DNA of 64,000 nucleotides from Flaccisagitta enflata (GCA_965153355.1 OZ231127.1:18600001-18664000), one strand, 5' to 3'; positions 14,296 to 27,079 are shown, numbered from the stretch's first letter. Notes: a model not told the origin generated them from the sequence alone. Numbers and translations are program-made.

Positions 14296-14912
14296 GGGCA
14301 GCGGCCCCGAAGGGGACGAAGTCCTGTAGAACACAGGGGGACTTTCGTTCGTTCGTCCGTTCGTCCGTTCGTTCGTGCGTTCCCCCCCTTATCAGGCCCC
14401 TCAGGCCTAAATTCTAGCCTCTCAGGCCTCATTCAGCCTCTCAGGCCTCTAATCCAGCCTCTCAGGCCTCAAATCCAGCCTCACAGGCCTCAAATCCAGC
14501 CTCTCTGGCCTCAAATCCAGCCTCTCATGCCTCAAATCCAACCTAGCAGGCCTCAAACCTGGCCTTTCAGACCTCAAACTAGGCCTCGCAGGCCTCAAAT
14601 TGAAATTCCCATGCCTCAAACCTGTCCTCAAATGCCTCAAATTAGGCCTCAAATTAGTCCTCTCAAGCTTCCAATTGGCATTCTCAGGCCTTACATCAGC
14701 CTTCTTAGACCTCAATTTAAGCTCTTGAAGGCCTTCAGTCAACCCTCTATGTAGCATCTCATCCAGGTAAGGCAGGACGAACGAAAGTCCCCTTGTGTTC
14801 TACAGGACTTCGTCCCCTTCGGGGCCGCTGCCCTGCTTCCCCTCACTCCAACTCACAATCACTCAAAGCAGGGCTAAGGGTATCGCTGACCATATATTGC
14901 CCTTGGGCGACC
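14296..14912 (+). mobile_element. Family C2 foldback-like element
   Basis: Terminal inverted repeats of about 58 bp lie at 14296-14353 and 14776-14833 (GGGCAGCGGCCCCGAAGGGG ... GACTTTCGTTCGT). They surround a unidirectional array of GCCTCTCAGGCCTCAAATCCA units of about 21 bp at 14395-14725. One flank continues as a family-specific tail with CTGACCATATATTGCCC and GGGCGACCTG. An (NTTC)-rich tract starts right after the tail. Non-coding. Confidence 0.8.
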
Positions 14913-14916
14913 TGTT

Positions 14917-15254
14917 TTTTCTTCTTCTTCTTCTCCTTCTTCCTCTTCTTCTTCTTTTCTTCTTCTTCTTCTTCTTCTTCTTCTTCTTCTTCTTCTTCTT
15001 CTTCTTTTTCTTCTCCTTCTTCTTCTTCTTCTTCTTCTTCTTCTTCTTCTTCTTCTTCTTCTCCTTTTTCTTCTTCTCCTTCTTCCTCTTCTTCTCCTTC
15101 TTCTTCTTCTTCTTCTTCTTCTTCTTCTTCTTCTTCTTCTTCTTTTTCTTCTTCTTCTTCTTCTTCTTCTTCTCCTTCTTCTTCTTCTTCTTCTTCTTCT
15201 TCTTCTTCTTCTTCTTCTTCTTCTTCTTCTTCTTCTTCTTCTTCTTCTTCTTCT

Positions 15255-15287
<33 letters not shown>

Positions 15288-15577
15288 CCTTCCTCTTCTT
15301 CTTCTTCTTCTTCTTCTTCTTCTTCTTCTTCTTCTTCTTCTTCTTCTTCTTCTTCTTCTTCTTCTTCTTCTTCTTCTTCTTCTTCTTCTTCTTCTTCTTC
15401 TTCTTCTTCTCCTTCTTCTTCTCTTTCTTCCTCTTCTTCTCCTACTTCCTCTTCTTCTCCTTCTTCTTCTTCTTCTTCTTCTTCTTCTTCTTCTTCTTCT
15501 TCTTCTTCTTCTTCTTCTTTTTCTTCTTCTTCTTCTTCTTCTTTTTCTTCTTCTTCTTTTTCTTCTTCTTCTCCTTA
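14917..15577. repeat. (TTC)n trinucleotide array, about 660 bp
   Basis: Homopyrimidine with frequent TCC and TTT variants. It produces poly-Ser, poly-Phe and poly-Leu frames up to 391 codons, none of which is a gene. This is a strong candidate for triplex-forming GAA/TTC DNA. Confidence 0.98.
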
Positions 15578-15710
15578 TTTCTCTCCTTCACCTCTTTCAT
15601 CGTTTTATTTCCACTTTTTTCCTCCACATCTTTTTCTCCTAATTTCCATTTTGACGGCAACTCAACTTTGAGAGACAGTCTGACAGGTCTGTCTGTCGTC
15701 TCCCTCTCAT

Positions 15711-16416
<706 letters not shown>

Positions 16417-16588
16417 CAAGGCATGATACACGGCTTCCAAAGTCGCGTGCGGGTGGGCAGGGGCAGTAATGAAACATGCCAACTCAACCATCTGGGCAAG
16501 AGCTGTAATGCAAAAACGCCGAAAATGCTAAAAAAGCTAACGGCGACCGACATGGCGGGTTGTAGAGTCACGAGCATGCGACTAAAAA
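16417..16588 (-). mobile_element. Family A element
   Basis: Complete but diverged. The CAAGG end is at 16417, AGTCGCGTGCGGGTGGGCAG at about 16441, and the degraded hairpin AGTCACGAGCATGCGACT near 16566-16583 is followed by five A. The GTCC block is almost lost. Confidence 0.8.
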
Positions 16589-16737
16589 CAACAAGCAAGA
16601 TGAGAAGGCTAAAAAACTACAGAGTGATACAGAGGCAACTTATTATTTCAAGGCTGGAATCAATTCTGGGTCCCGCTAGTTGATGATTGAATAGTTACCC
16701 ACAAAACTAGGGTCACCTCTCGGAATCTCGTCAGACA

Positions 16738-16866
16738 GAAGCCGGCAGCCGGAAGCCGATTGCCGACTGTCGGCAGCCAACAACCGGCAGCTCTCAACCG
16801 GCAGCCCTCTGCCGGCAGCTCTCAACCGGCAGCCCTCAGCCGGCAGCTCTCAACCGACTACCGGCA
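16738..16866. repeat. CCGGCAGCTCTCAA minisatellite
   Basis: GCCGGCAGC / CTCTCAACCGGCAGCC units, period about 16 with a 32-base higher-order unit, roughly eight units. Confidence 0.85.
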
Positions 16867-16980
16867 GCCAAAATGTCAAGGATAATCATGTTTTTACGCG
16901 CGGGACTCAAATTTCATTTTGAAATTCCCTCTCAATCGTCATTTGAAGCGTTTGGGAATTTTTAAGGCGAAGGCAAAGAG

Positions 16981-17307
<327 letters not shown>

Positions 17308-17860
17308 CGAGAAACGACAAAAAACATTTTTTGAAGGTCAGTTAATTCATTCAAATCCTTAAAATCAGTGAAAACCGATTAACTTTTTGTATTGTATGTC
17401 AACTATCAAACAATCTGATTGTTCCATTTTAGTATAGCTAAAGACTTAAGAAAACTTTAGTAAAGTCTTTAACCTAAATTAAGAGTACGCGACTCGAAGC
17501 TGTTGGCCTTGTTACGGAATCATTTACTGAAATTCCAAATACATGGGTTCTAAAAAAGAGCCAGGACCGGTCGGATATGTGATGGCATCCAGAGCAATTT
17601 CAAACTCGTAAGTCGCCTTGGGAACAACTCTTGTTTTGAAAATGGCTCCATTAATAACCTACAAGGTGGGATTAAATTTCCGACATGGGAATTGAGACAG
17701 TTTTTGAATTTGCGGTAACCGGCTCAATCCTGAGGACGCAACAACGTTACCACGTTAATGGCGAAAATGTTGGTGAGCGAAAAAGAAATGGTTAAAGTGT
17801 GCGCTATGATATCCTGTTTTCATAGCTTGGACTATGGCTGTACAAAATACAAGATGCAGT
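17308..17860. other. Unassigned sequence
   Basis: AT-rich. A small imperfect inverted repeat AAAGACTTAAGAAAACTTTAG lies near 17440. No gene was recognised. Confidence 0.4.
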
Positions 17861-18012
17861 TATGAGTCGCGCGACTAGAACTTGCTACGTCGGTCCGTCC
17901 GTTTGTCCGTCCGTGGTTGGTTCGAGGTTTTCCGCTCCTGCCCATCCGTCCGCGGTTGGCAGGATTGTTTAAGGCGTTGTTTTTTAACAGTCCGGTCGAC
18001 CGACGGACGAGT
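17861..18012 (+). mobile_element. Degenerate family A/B fragment
   Basis: GAGTCGCGCGACT at 17863 followed by GTCGGTCCGTCCG, then GCTCCTGCCCATCCGTCCGCG at 17933. The 3' end is not recognisable. Confidence 0.6.
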
Positions 18013-18948
18013 CAACAAAATGGAGTATGGAGACACTCATGAGCATCTTTTGCAAAATCTGTCCTGGATAACATGAGCAATTACTACCTTCGCCGGGTCC
18101 TTGGTCCCACAAAATGAGACAAAAATAAAAGAAATTCTGTTACCTATATTTTTTATCGTACCGTCTTTCATCAGCCAACCATCATTATTTCGAGGAATCT
18201 TATGAATTTGTTCTGCTTCCTTAGAACTGATACAAAATGAGTATCCAAATATCAATTTATGCGCCCTTATCATGTTCAGAATTATTCAAGACAGATTACT
18301 TTCTATCATGTTTCAAAAAGTATGCCCTTGTGGCAAAGCGATTCATTCTATACCTTGGCTTTGAAGATAGCGACTTTATGCAAATTAGCAATTTGTGATC
18401 TTCTAAAACTTCCTGTCAGCGGCACTAAAATCAACACTATCTCTCGGCGAAAACTCCCAGAATATTATCGTAGCTTGCACCTCTTGAAAATGGGCCACAA
18501 ATTGGTTGTAAATAATGTTTATGCTCGAAATAAGAGTTTTTTTTACTTTGAAGACTGGCATTTTATTGCGTTTCAATAAAACAACTCAAACAGTATGATC
18601 ACATTCGAAACGAATCAAGGGGGGGGGGGACAAGATAATTGAGAAGACTAGTTGCCTCTGACTCTGCAGCTTTCGGAGAATTACGGAAGTTTCAAGCCAT
18701 ATTTCTTGAGTCAAGTCCATTGATTAATTGGATCTTTATTCACCGTTCAGCGTAGATCTGTCAGTGGAAAAAGAGGGAGTCAATGTAGTTGCTGTGGAAA
18801 AAAAAATAGAAAAAATGGGAATTTGGATAACCTTGTGCAGACAAATGCAATGAATATGGAAAAAGATTGCAATAAGCTTTCTTTTTTCTTACTTTCGTTA
18901 TTTATTTTTTCTTTGTATCTTACTTTCTATCCTTTTTTCTTTCTTCCT
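18013..18948. other. Unassigned sequence with two non-repetitive small frames
   Basis: Minus frame 18037-18273 (78 codons) and plus frame 18259-18579 (106 codons) have ordinary composition and overlap tail to tail, but match no family I recognise and lack visible splice or promoter context. A G tract lies at about 18620-18629. Confidence 0.35.
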
Positions 18949-18959
18949 TTCTTTCTTTC

Positions 18960-19049
<90 letters not shown>
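18949..19049. repeat. (TTTC)n tetranucleotide array
   Basis: About 25 TTTC units, bounded by T/C-rich imperfect sequence on the left. Confidence 0.97.
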
Positions 19050-19271
19050 TACTCTGTTTCCTCTGTACTCACTTCGAAACAATGACTCCAGGCCTGTCCC
19101 CATGGCATCGCCGTTGTAATCCTCGTGCGCCTTAAAAGTCGCCGTTATGAGTAATACTGTTGAAGCAGAAATGTGAAAAATATTGTGAATACTTCTCTTA
19201 GCGGATTAAAAAAGATTTTCACCGACTGAATGAAGGCCCTTGAGAATTCGTTGATGTTAACCGCCCCCTAG

Positions 19272-19274
<3 letters not shown>

Positions 19275-19352
<78 letters not shown>
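19275..19352. repeat. (CA)n microsatellite
   Basis: About 38 perfect CA units. Confidence 0.98.
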
Positions 19353-19353
<1 letters not shown>

Positions 19354-19526
19354 AACCCATCACAGACACATACACATTAGGGTGGTCGGGGATAAGGGTC
19401 AAATTTCAAAAAATTATAAACTCTAGTTTATTACATAAATGTACCAAATAAGAAGGTTTTCCCATAAGTAACACATACTCAAAAAGCTTAAAAAACGCTA
19501 GTTTTTCCACTTTTCGACTTGTGGCC

Positions 19527-19587
19527 ATGGACGGATGGACGGACGGACAAAGCCTCTTATATAGAGTTGCGTGTCTGTAACTAAAAA
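19527..19587 (-). mobile_element. Family B fragment
   Basis: Hairpin end AGTTGCGTGTCTGTAACT at about 19565 with the GACGGACGGACAAAGCCTC block. The rest of the element is absent. Confidence 0.7.
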
Positions 19588-19830
19588 CAAATTCAAAACA
19601 CACACCTTGATATTTTTTCTCTACGTATCAAGGCATCTTCATTTTTGTCTTGTATCGATGACGACAATTAAGTTGACGGTGACAGAGCAGGGGACGGCGC
19701 CACAGGCAGAATAACTGGCAAATGACCGCTAGTTCTGCAATTTAGATCAGCGTAAATCCAGTCATGAGTCATGAGTATTTATTGATTATATGATTGGTTG
19801 GCATCTTTGTTTTTTTCTTTCTCTTCCTTT

Positions 19831-19882
19831 TTCTTTCTTAGCAATCTCTTGCATTATTTTTTCTTTTATTGTTTTATTCTTC

Positions 19883-19933
<51 letters not shown>

Positions 19934-19935
19934 TC
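19831..19935. repeat. Duplicated flank ending in (TTTC)n, left copy
   Basis: TTCTTTCTTAGCAATCTCTT followed by a T-rich stretch and TTTC units. Nearly the same sequence returns at 20407-20534, on the other side of a family C1 element. Confidence 0.85.
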
Positions 19936-20405
19936 GAGGCCCAAATTCCAGTCTTGAGGCCCAAATCCCAGTCTCGAGGACCAAATCCAAGCCTCCAGGC
20001 CCAAATCCTAGCCTCCAGGCCCAAATCCTAGCCTGGAGGCCCAGATTCTAGCCTTGAGGCCAAAATCTCAGCCTCAAGGTCCAAATCCCAGCTAAGAGGC
20101 CCAGTTTCCAGCGTGAGGCCCAAATCTCAGCCTCCAGGCTAGGATTTGGGCCTGGAGGCTTGGATTTGGGCCTCGAGGCTTGGATTTGGTCCTCGAGACT
20201 GGGATTTGGGCCTCGAGACTGGAATTTGGGCCTTGAGGGGGGGACGGAGGAGGAGGAGAAGAAGGAGGAGGAGAAAATTCCCCATATGTGTGAAAGCATA
20301 AGTCATCGACCCCTTCGGGGCCGCTGCCCTGCTCCCCTCCCAACTTTAACCACAACCTACTTGGCAGGGCATGGGTACCGCTGACCACCTAACGCTTTTG
20401 CAACT
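19936..20405. mobile_element. Family C1 foldback-like element, left end missing
   Basis: Begins inside the about 20-bp array (GAGGCCCAAATTCCAGTCTT), which flips orientation at about 20130. The right end is intact, with the GAAAATTCCCCATATGTGTG block and GACCCCTTCGGGGCCGCTGCCC (20308-20329), then the family flank to AACGCTTTTGCAACTA. The left inverted end is replaced by a TTTC tract. Confidence 0.8.
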
Positions 20406-20406
20406 A

Positions 20407-20464
20407 TTCTTTCTTAGTGATCTCTTGCATTATTTTTTCTTTTATTGTTTTATTCTTCTTTTTT

Positions 20465-20532
<68 letters not shown>

Positions 20533-20534
20533 TC
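20407..20534. repeat. Duplicated flank ending in (TTTC)n, right copy
   Basis: Matches 19831-19935 through about 55 bases of unique sequence plus the TTTC tract, which is longer here. Confidence 0.85.
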
Positions 20535-20563
20535 CACTGGATTTAATTCGGAACACCTCTAGC

Positions 20564-20795
20564 CAGGCGTGTATAATTTTAAGTATTCCCCCCCCCCCCG
20601 TGGGGGAGGGGGAATAAAATCAAATGGTTTGGAGATAGGGAAGAAAATCAAAAGTTAGAAAAAAAGAAAAAAGAAAATTTTTAAAGATTTAACACTTTTG
20701 GCAGTACCAAAAGGTAAAATGTAATTACTACAACACAATTTAACACTATTAAAACCTAAATTATACTGTTTTATAGCTTTGAGGGGTAAAAAAAT
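20564..20795 (+). mobile_element. hAT-like C-tract MITE, right end lost
   Basis: The left end CAGGCGTGTATAATTTTAAG is followed by a C tract, GGGGGAATAAAATCAAATGG and GGGAAGAAAATCAAAAG, matching the complete copy at 45252. Similarity fades near 20795 without an inverted end. Confidence 0.75.
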
Positions 20796-21186
20796 CAAAT
20801 GCATTTTTTCCTTCATCTTCCGTTTTTGTTTTGGCCTTAAAGTTTCCACTGATTTCCCAAAATCCTGTGTAGTTTTGTTACAAAAAGGATAATTATTTGT
20901 TTTAAAAAATCATGATATATGTAACAATAAACTAAAATATCAGAATATAAGTTATGAAAGAGCAAAATTGCAATTCTATGAAGAGTAGAAAATTATGAAA
21001 GCTGATTCAAACAATGTCAGCATATTGTTTTATCTCACTGCATTATGCAAATTAGGTCCTCAAAAGCAATTTTCTAAAAAACGGATGATGAACGATTTTT
21101 GATAAAACAAAAATGGTAAGGGTCCTAAAATTAGTCACTCCACATTAGGTAAAGAGGGCGAAAAGAAATAACCAACTTTTGCTATG
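20796..21186. other. Unassigned AT-rich sequence
   Basis: No gene or repeat boundary recognised. Confidence 0.4.
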
Positions 21187-21236
21187 CAAAGCACGCAAAT
21201 GGACCACCGGACCGACGGACGGACAAAGCCTCTTAT

Positions 21237-22045
21237 GACGCACTGAAATTAAAGTAAGAGGAATTTACCCTGAGGACAAAAACCATTCAGTTTACTATTT
21301 TTGCTTAGGTTAATGTTTGCGTTTAATTTTAGTCACGTGCTACGCAACTCTACACCCTGCTATGTCGGTCCGTCGGTCAGTCAGTCGGTTGGTCGTCCTT
21401 TTTACTTTTTTTGCGTTTTAGAGCTTTTTGAGCATACGGCTCCTGCCCAGAGGCCCTAGTGGCCTTCTCCAGCACTGAGCACTGCTCCTGCCCACTCGCA
21501 CGCAACTAGGGTAGCCGTGTATCCGGCCTTGTCTGTACTTAAATGTGTAAACTTACATGAGAAAACCGATCTGTTACTGTCAAAAGACAATAATGCAAAA
21601 AGAATAAATGAAATTCAATTTTGATGAGACTAAAAAGTCAAAAAAATAATGACAATCTTTCAGTAACTGCTCACTGAAAATTTTGAATTTGCATAAAAAA
21701 TCAAAATCTCATTAAAATAAGAACATAGCGCCCTCAGTTTATGTTTTTGGAATATTTCGGAATATTGTTTTCTTGATATTGTGATTTTCTATGCAAATTT
21801 AAAATTTTCAATGAGCTTTGGTACATTGACAAAATAAGTTTTTAATTGTATTTTGCATATTTCTTCAGCTGTATAATAAAGGAATGGATATTAAAACCGG
21901 CATATCCAAGTCAATTTAAGCAAAATATGGCTGTTGACAGTTTAATCGAAAACATAAAAATAAAAATTGTTATTAAATTTCATCTTATAGATTTCATGAT
22001 TTATCTAGATCGGGTAGCAAATTTTATGGTAATTTTCAGTGCGTC
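21237..22045. mobile_element. Inverted-repeat insert with TTAT duplication
   Basis: The ends are GACGCACTGAAA and its exact reverse complement. TTAT is duplicated at 21233-21236 and 22046-22049. The inner sequence around 21735 is itself a diverged palindrome (TGAAAATTTTGAATTTGCAT against its inverse near 21790-21815). No transposase is visible. A 4-bp duplication fits several DNA transposon superfamilies, and I do not assign one. Confidence 0.8.
21328..21535 (+). mobile_element. Family A element, innermost of a three-level nest
   Basis: Hairpin AGTCACGTGCTACGCAACT (21330), GTCGGTCCGTCGGTCAGTC block, CTCCTGCCCACTCGCACGCAACT subterminal motif and GTGTATCCGGCCTTGTC end are all present. It is an intact copy lying inside the 809-bp insert. 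Confidence 0.85.
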
Positions 22046-22159
22046 TTATAGAGTTGCGTGTCCGCAACTAAAAAGCGTACCGAAGTAGGCGTAGTCACCC
22101 CACTAAACATAGATAAAAACATTTTGGCTTGAAAAAGAGCCTTGAGCCTAATGCTAAGA

Positions 22160-22242
22160 CAAGGCCGGATACACGGCAATCCAGTCGCTTGACATACTTA
22201 CGTACCGACCGACACGGCAAGGTGTAGAGTTGCGTGTCTATT
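22160..22242 (-). mobile_element. Family A/B element with core deletion
   Basis: The CAAGGCCGGATACACGG end is joined after AGTCGCTTGACATAC directly to GACCGACACGGCAAGGTG and a degraded hairpin. The core with CCCCTGCCC is gone. Confidence 0.75.
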
Positions 22243-23352
22243 TAAACAAAATAGTGACTATAGTGTACTTGGTTGGGCTAGCTTTTTTCAATCGGTTTGG
22301 TTCGATTGTTTTGATACCTGCTTAACGATGAAACTTCGATGCGTACGTCACGAGTTTCGTTCGACAGCAATCGTCGGCAAAGTTGACGGAGGTGTTGATG
22401 ATGTTGAAGGGTCCCCTAATTGATCAACGGTTCTGTTGAATTACTTAAATAGGCTGTGGTGGTATTCTTCTCTTCGATTCTTTTTTTTTTCTTTGTTTCT
22501 TTTCTTTCTTTCCTTTTAGTTCGTTGGTTGGTAGAAAATATCTAAAATGACTTAATTTATTCTTTTTTGATAATTTGTTTGTTCAGTTACTCATGTTCTA
22601 TCGATTTATATAAACAACTAATTGTACTGATATTAGTCTCACGGCTCTTGTTATCTAATCTAGAAAGCGTTTTTAATCACTTACGAGGGGCCTTTTCACT
22701 CTTCGTCTTTTATTATCATTCCGATCGGCATTAACCCCTTTCGCGGGCGTTTGTCTGTTTTCTATGACTGTACAAAGTCGGAAGAACTTCATCGGTGACG
22801 ATGTCATCTTCACACACAAAGTCGGTGACTCCTGATCATGTTTAAATTGAAAGTTTAGTGGTGGACGCGAAAAAAAAAGTTTAGTAGCTATTAGTGGTAA
22901 GCGATAGAATCTGGGTTCATACCCCTTACGTGGAATCTTTATGATGAGATTCTCCAAGGAAGTCATCTTGACCCGTACGTGTCAACAAATTTGCTAACAT
23001 TTCATATTCTCATTCGTAAAAAAAAAATAAATGTAATCCAGACGATCAAATTTTTAGCGTTGCAAAGAAAATCAGTTGGCTGAATGCAGTATACAACTGT
23101 TCTAGCTGGAATCTTGACCGAAGGCGAAAATTAGGAATGAAGTGTTTCTCTGAGCGGTCGAGATGGCGTACATTTTTCTCGGTGTTCTCTCAAGACTCAT
23201 CTTCTCTGCCATTTCCTTCCCAGGCGAGGACAAAATACCGCAAAAAATTTGCCCTTAAAGCTCCTTATGAGACGCCATTATTTGCCTTATCAAGTTTGTA
23301 TTTTTAGTCCCACGTGACTTTCAAAAAAAATTTTTTTTCTTTTTTGAAAAAG
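22243..23352. other. Unassigned sequence
   Basis: No gene was recognised. A minus frame of 97 codons at 22673-22966 lacks known motifs. A tRNA-like look near 22905-22950 was examined and not supported. Confidence 0.4.
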
Positions 23353-24235
23353 CAAGGCCGGATACACGGCAATCCAGTCGCGGATGGTTGGGCAGGAGCA
23401 GCAATGCAACAGGTCGCCCAAGGGCAATATGTGGTCAGCGATACCCGTTGCCCTGCTTTGAGTGATTGTGAATTGGAGTGAGGGGAAGCAGGGCAGCGGC
23501 CCCGAAGGGGACGAAGTCCTGTAGAACACAGGGAGACTTTCGTTCGTCCTGCCTCAAGAAGTGGATGAGATGCTAAAGAGGGCTGACTGAGGGCCTTCAA
23601 GAGCCTAAACTGAGGTTTAAGAAGGCTGATTAAAGGCCTGAGAATGCCAATCGGAAGCTTGGGAGGGCTGATCTGAGGTTTAAGAGAGCTGGATTAAGGC
23701 TTGAAAGGTCAGAGGACTGAGTTGAAGCCTGAGAGCAATAAATTGAGGCTTAAATAGCTGATTTGAGGCCTGAGAGGCCTAGTTTGAGGCCTGAGAGGCC
23801 AGGCTTCAGGCCTGACAGGCCAGGTTTCAGGCCTGACAGGCCAGGTTTCAGGCCTGAGGATTTGGATTTGAGGCCTAAGAAGCCCAATTTGAGGCCTGAG
23901 AGGCCAGGTTTGAGGCTTGAGAAGCTGGATTTGAGGCTTAAGAGGCCGGATTTGGGGTCTCAGAAGCCAGATTTGGGGTCTCAGAGGCCAGATTTGAGGT
24001 CTCAGAGGCCAAATTTGAGGCCTGAGGAGCCTGATGGGGGGACAAACGGACGGACGGATGGACGAACGAACGAACGGACGAACGAAAGTCCCCCTGTGTT
24101 CTACAGGACTTTGTCCCCTTCGGGGCCGCTGCCCAAAAACCGCTCGGAATTAAAAATGTGACGGACGCATCTACCGACCTACCGACCTACCAACCGACAC
24201 GGCAAGGTGTAGAGTCGCGTGTCCGCGACTAAAAA
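23353..24235 (-). mobile_element. Family A element with nested family C2
   Basis: The CAAGGCCGGATACACGGC end is at 23353 and AGTCGCGGATGGTTGGGC follows. The hairpin AGTCGCGTGTCCGCGACT is at 24213-24230 with five A after it, and CTACCGACCTACC units are the GTCC-type block. The core is replaced by a family C2 element. Confidence 0.85.
23410..24134 (-). mobile_element. Family C2 foldback-like element, nested
   Basis: Same family as 14296-14912, in opposite orientation. The tail CAGGTCGCCCAAGGGCAATA is at 23410. Inverted ends lie at about 23490-23550 and 24077-24134. The one-directional array has a 20-21 bp unit (GAGGCCTGAGAGGCCAGGTTT), most regular at 23760-24030. Confidence 0.85.
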
Positions 24236-24283
24236 TGTGTATCAATTTTTGTGCTCATATTCATCCTCTCTGTCCCTCTGTCC

Positions 24284-25137
<854 letters not shown>

Positions 25138-25572
25138 CAGTCGAACCCCACTCTAACGGATCCACCACCAACGGAATTCCGCCTATAGCAGATGCAAATT
25201 CATGGTCCCTTCATGTTAAATTCTTTTATTGGACAAAATGAATGATCCTCTGCACGATTTTGTTTTTCTTTCCAAATCCTCCGCCAGAGCGAAGCTTTAT
25301 TTCAAATAGCTTCGGGCCGTAATACATAAAACCCAGCCAACCCTTAGCCCTAAAGCCAACCCTGTCCCTAACCCTCACCCAAAAACTATCCCCAACCCTA
25401 ACCCTAACCCTAAACCCACCTCTAACCCTAATCTAAAAAAAAACGCTTAAAAAGATCACAGATGAAAGTACATTTATACCCTTTTATTTTCTTTGTTGGC
25501 AATAACAGAAGTCCACCTATAATAGAAAAAAATTGTCAGTCCCCTGAAATCCGTTAGAGCGGGGTTCAACTG
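25138..25572. mobile_element. TA-flanked pogo/mariner-like MITE with telomere-like repeats
   Basis: The ends are CAGTCGAACCCCACTCTAAC on the left and, as reverse complement of the right end, CAGTTGAACCCCGCTCTAAC. TA lies on both sides (25136-25137, 25573-25574). Ends of this type resemble pogo/Tigger elements. The interior (25340-25435) is dominated by CCCTAA-like units. Non-coding. Confidence 0.8.
25340..25435. repeat. Interstitial (CCCTAA)n telomere-like tract
   Basis: Imperfect CCCTAA/CCCTCA/CCCAA units with three perfect copies in a row near 25395-25412. TTAGGG on the other strand is the animal telomere unit. Confidence 0.8.
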
Positions 25573-25819
25573 TATGATCTTGGAGCATCGAGGAGAAAAA
25601 GTTAAAAACGTACATGACTCGGCTTCGTCGTTTCATCCCCAAACAACTCCTCACCTTAAAGAAATTGTACAGGAGGGAACCTATGATAGCTGTCGCTATT
25701 TAAACTCGATGATCTATCGCCTTACAGTTTTCTGGTAAATACGGTAGCTTAACATTCAGCTTAACAGGCTGCTTTTTAGGTTGCCTTTTAGGTGCGATAA
25801 AGCACCTCTTTAACTGGCT

Positions 25820-25868
25820 ATGTCCGTCGGTTGGTCAGTCGGTCGGTAGGTCGGCCGGTCGGTCGAGC
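25820..25868 (+). mobile_element. GTCGGT block, possible family A remnant
   Basis: GTCCGTCGGTTGGTCAGTCGGTCGG only. No hairpin or 3' end. Confidence 0.4.
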
Positions 25869-25967
25869 TGTTGGGTAACGCATTCGTTTGACGATCCACA
25901 CTTCGCACCTTATTGGCCTACTTGGCCTTGTTAGGTTGCGATATAGCTTTCTCTTTGACAAAACACC

Positions 25968-26955
25968 CTTTACAGATTGTTTACCTTGGCAAAACACCCT
26001 CAAAAGATTGTTCACCTTGGCAAAACAGCCTTCTCAGATTGTTTACCTTGGCAAAACACCCTCCCAAGATTGTTTACCTTGGTAAAACACCCTCTCCAGA
26101 TTGTCCACCTTGACAAAACACCTTACACAAATTGTTCACTTTGGCAAAACACCCTCCCCAGATTGTTCTCCTTGGCAAAACATCCTCCACAGATTGTTCA
26201 CCTTGGCAAAACACCCTCCACGGATTTTTCACCTTGGCAAAACACCCTCCTCAGATTGTTCACCGTGGCAAAACACCATCTACGGATTGATCAATTTGGC
26301 AAAACACCCTCCCAGGATTGTTCACCGTGGCAAAACACCCTCCATGGATTGTTCACCTTGGCAAAACACCCTCCACATATTGTTCAACTTGGCAAAACAC
26401 CCTCCCAAGATAGTTCACCGTGGCAAAATACCCTCCACAGATTGTTCACCTTGGCAAAACACCCTCCACAGATTGTCCACCTTGACAAAACACCCTACAC
26501 AGATTGTTCACCTTGGCAAAATACCCTCCACAGATTGTCCACCTTGACAAAGCACCCTACACAGATTGTTCACCTTGGCAAAACACCCTCCACAGATTGT
26601 TCACCTTAGCAAAACTCCCTCCCAAGATAGTTCACCATGGCAAAACACCCTCCACAGATTGTTCACCTTGGCAAAACACCCTCCACAGATTGTTCACCTT
26701 AGCAAAACTCCCTCCCAAGATAGTTCACCGTGGCAAAACACCCTCCACAGATTGTCCACCTTGACAAAACACCCTACACAGATTGTTCACCTTGGCAGAA
26801 CACCCTCCACAGATTGTCAACCTTGACAAAACACCCTACACAGATTGTTCACCATGGCAAAACACCCTTCCAAGATTTTTCACCATAGCAAAACACCCTC
26901 CACAGATTGTTCACATTGGCAAAACATCCTCCACAGATTGTTCACCTTGGCAAAA
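25968..26955. repeat. 31-bp minisatellite, about 32 copies
   Basis: Unit TTCACCTTGGCAAAACACCC followed by TCCACAGATTG (31 bases), contiguous without spacers. Units differ at a few positions and some variant blocks recur at a distance, indicating segmental expansion. The 31-base period keeps all plus frames open, giving spurious proteins up to 210 codons. Confidence 0.95.
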
Positions 26956-27079
26956 CGGTACTCGAGAGCACATTTGCGGTAATGACTTCTACAATGACGA
27001 CTTCATCCTTTGCTTCTTTTCCTCTCTTGGGATCACCTGGACGTGGCGCACCATTGCCACGAACGAAGAAAGGGGAAAT

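Larger units (their letters stand above)
21205..22077 (-). mobile_element. Family B element split by an 809-bp insert
   Basis: Left fragment GACGGACGGACAAAGCCTCTTAT ends at 21236. The right fragment resumes at 22046 with TTATAGAGTTGCGTGTCCGC and the hairpin, followed by five A at about 22069-22074. Removing 21237-22045 plus one TTAT restores the normal CCTCTTATAGAG junction seen in other B copies. Confidence 0.85.

Noticed and set aside
18037-18579. Two small overlapping frames of normal composition as genes
   Set aside because: No family recognised and no supporting signals; kept only as a note in the unassigned stretch.
20308-20329. CCCCTTCGGGG hairpins as bacterial-type terminators
   Set aside because: They are the conserved ends of family C elements and occur inverted in pairs; the genome is eukaryotic.
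22895-22965. tRNA-like segment with GGGTTCATACCCC
   Set aside because: The loop lacks the TTCRA core, and no acceptor stem or A box could be drawn.
25968-26955. Possible CRISPR array (31-base repeat)
   Set aside because: Units are contiguous with no spacers, and the DNA is eukaryotic.
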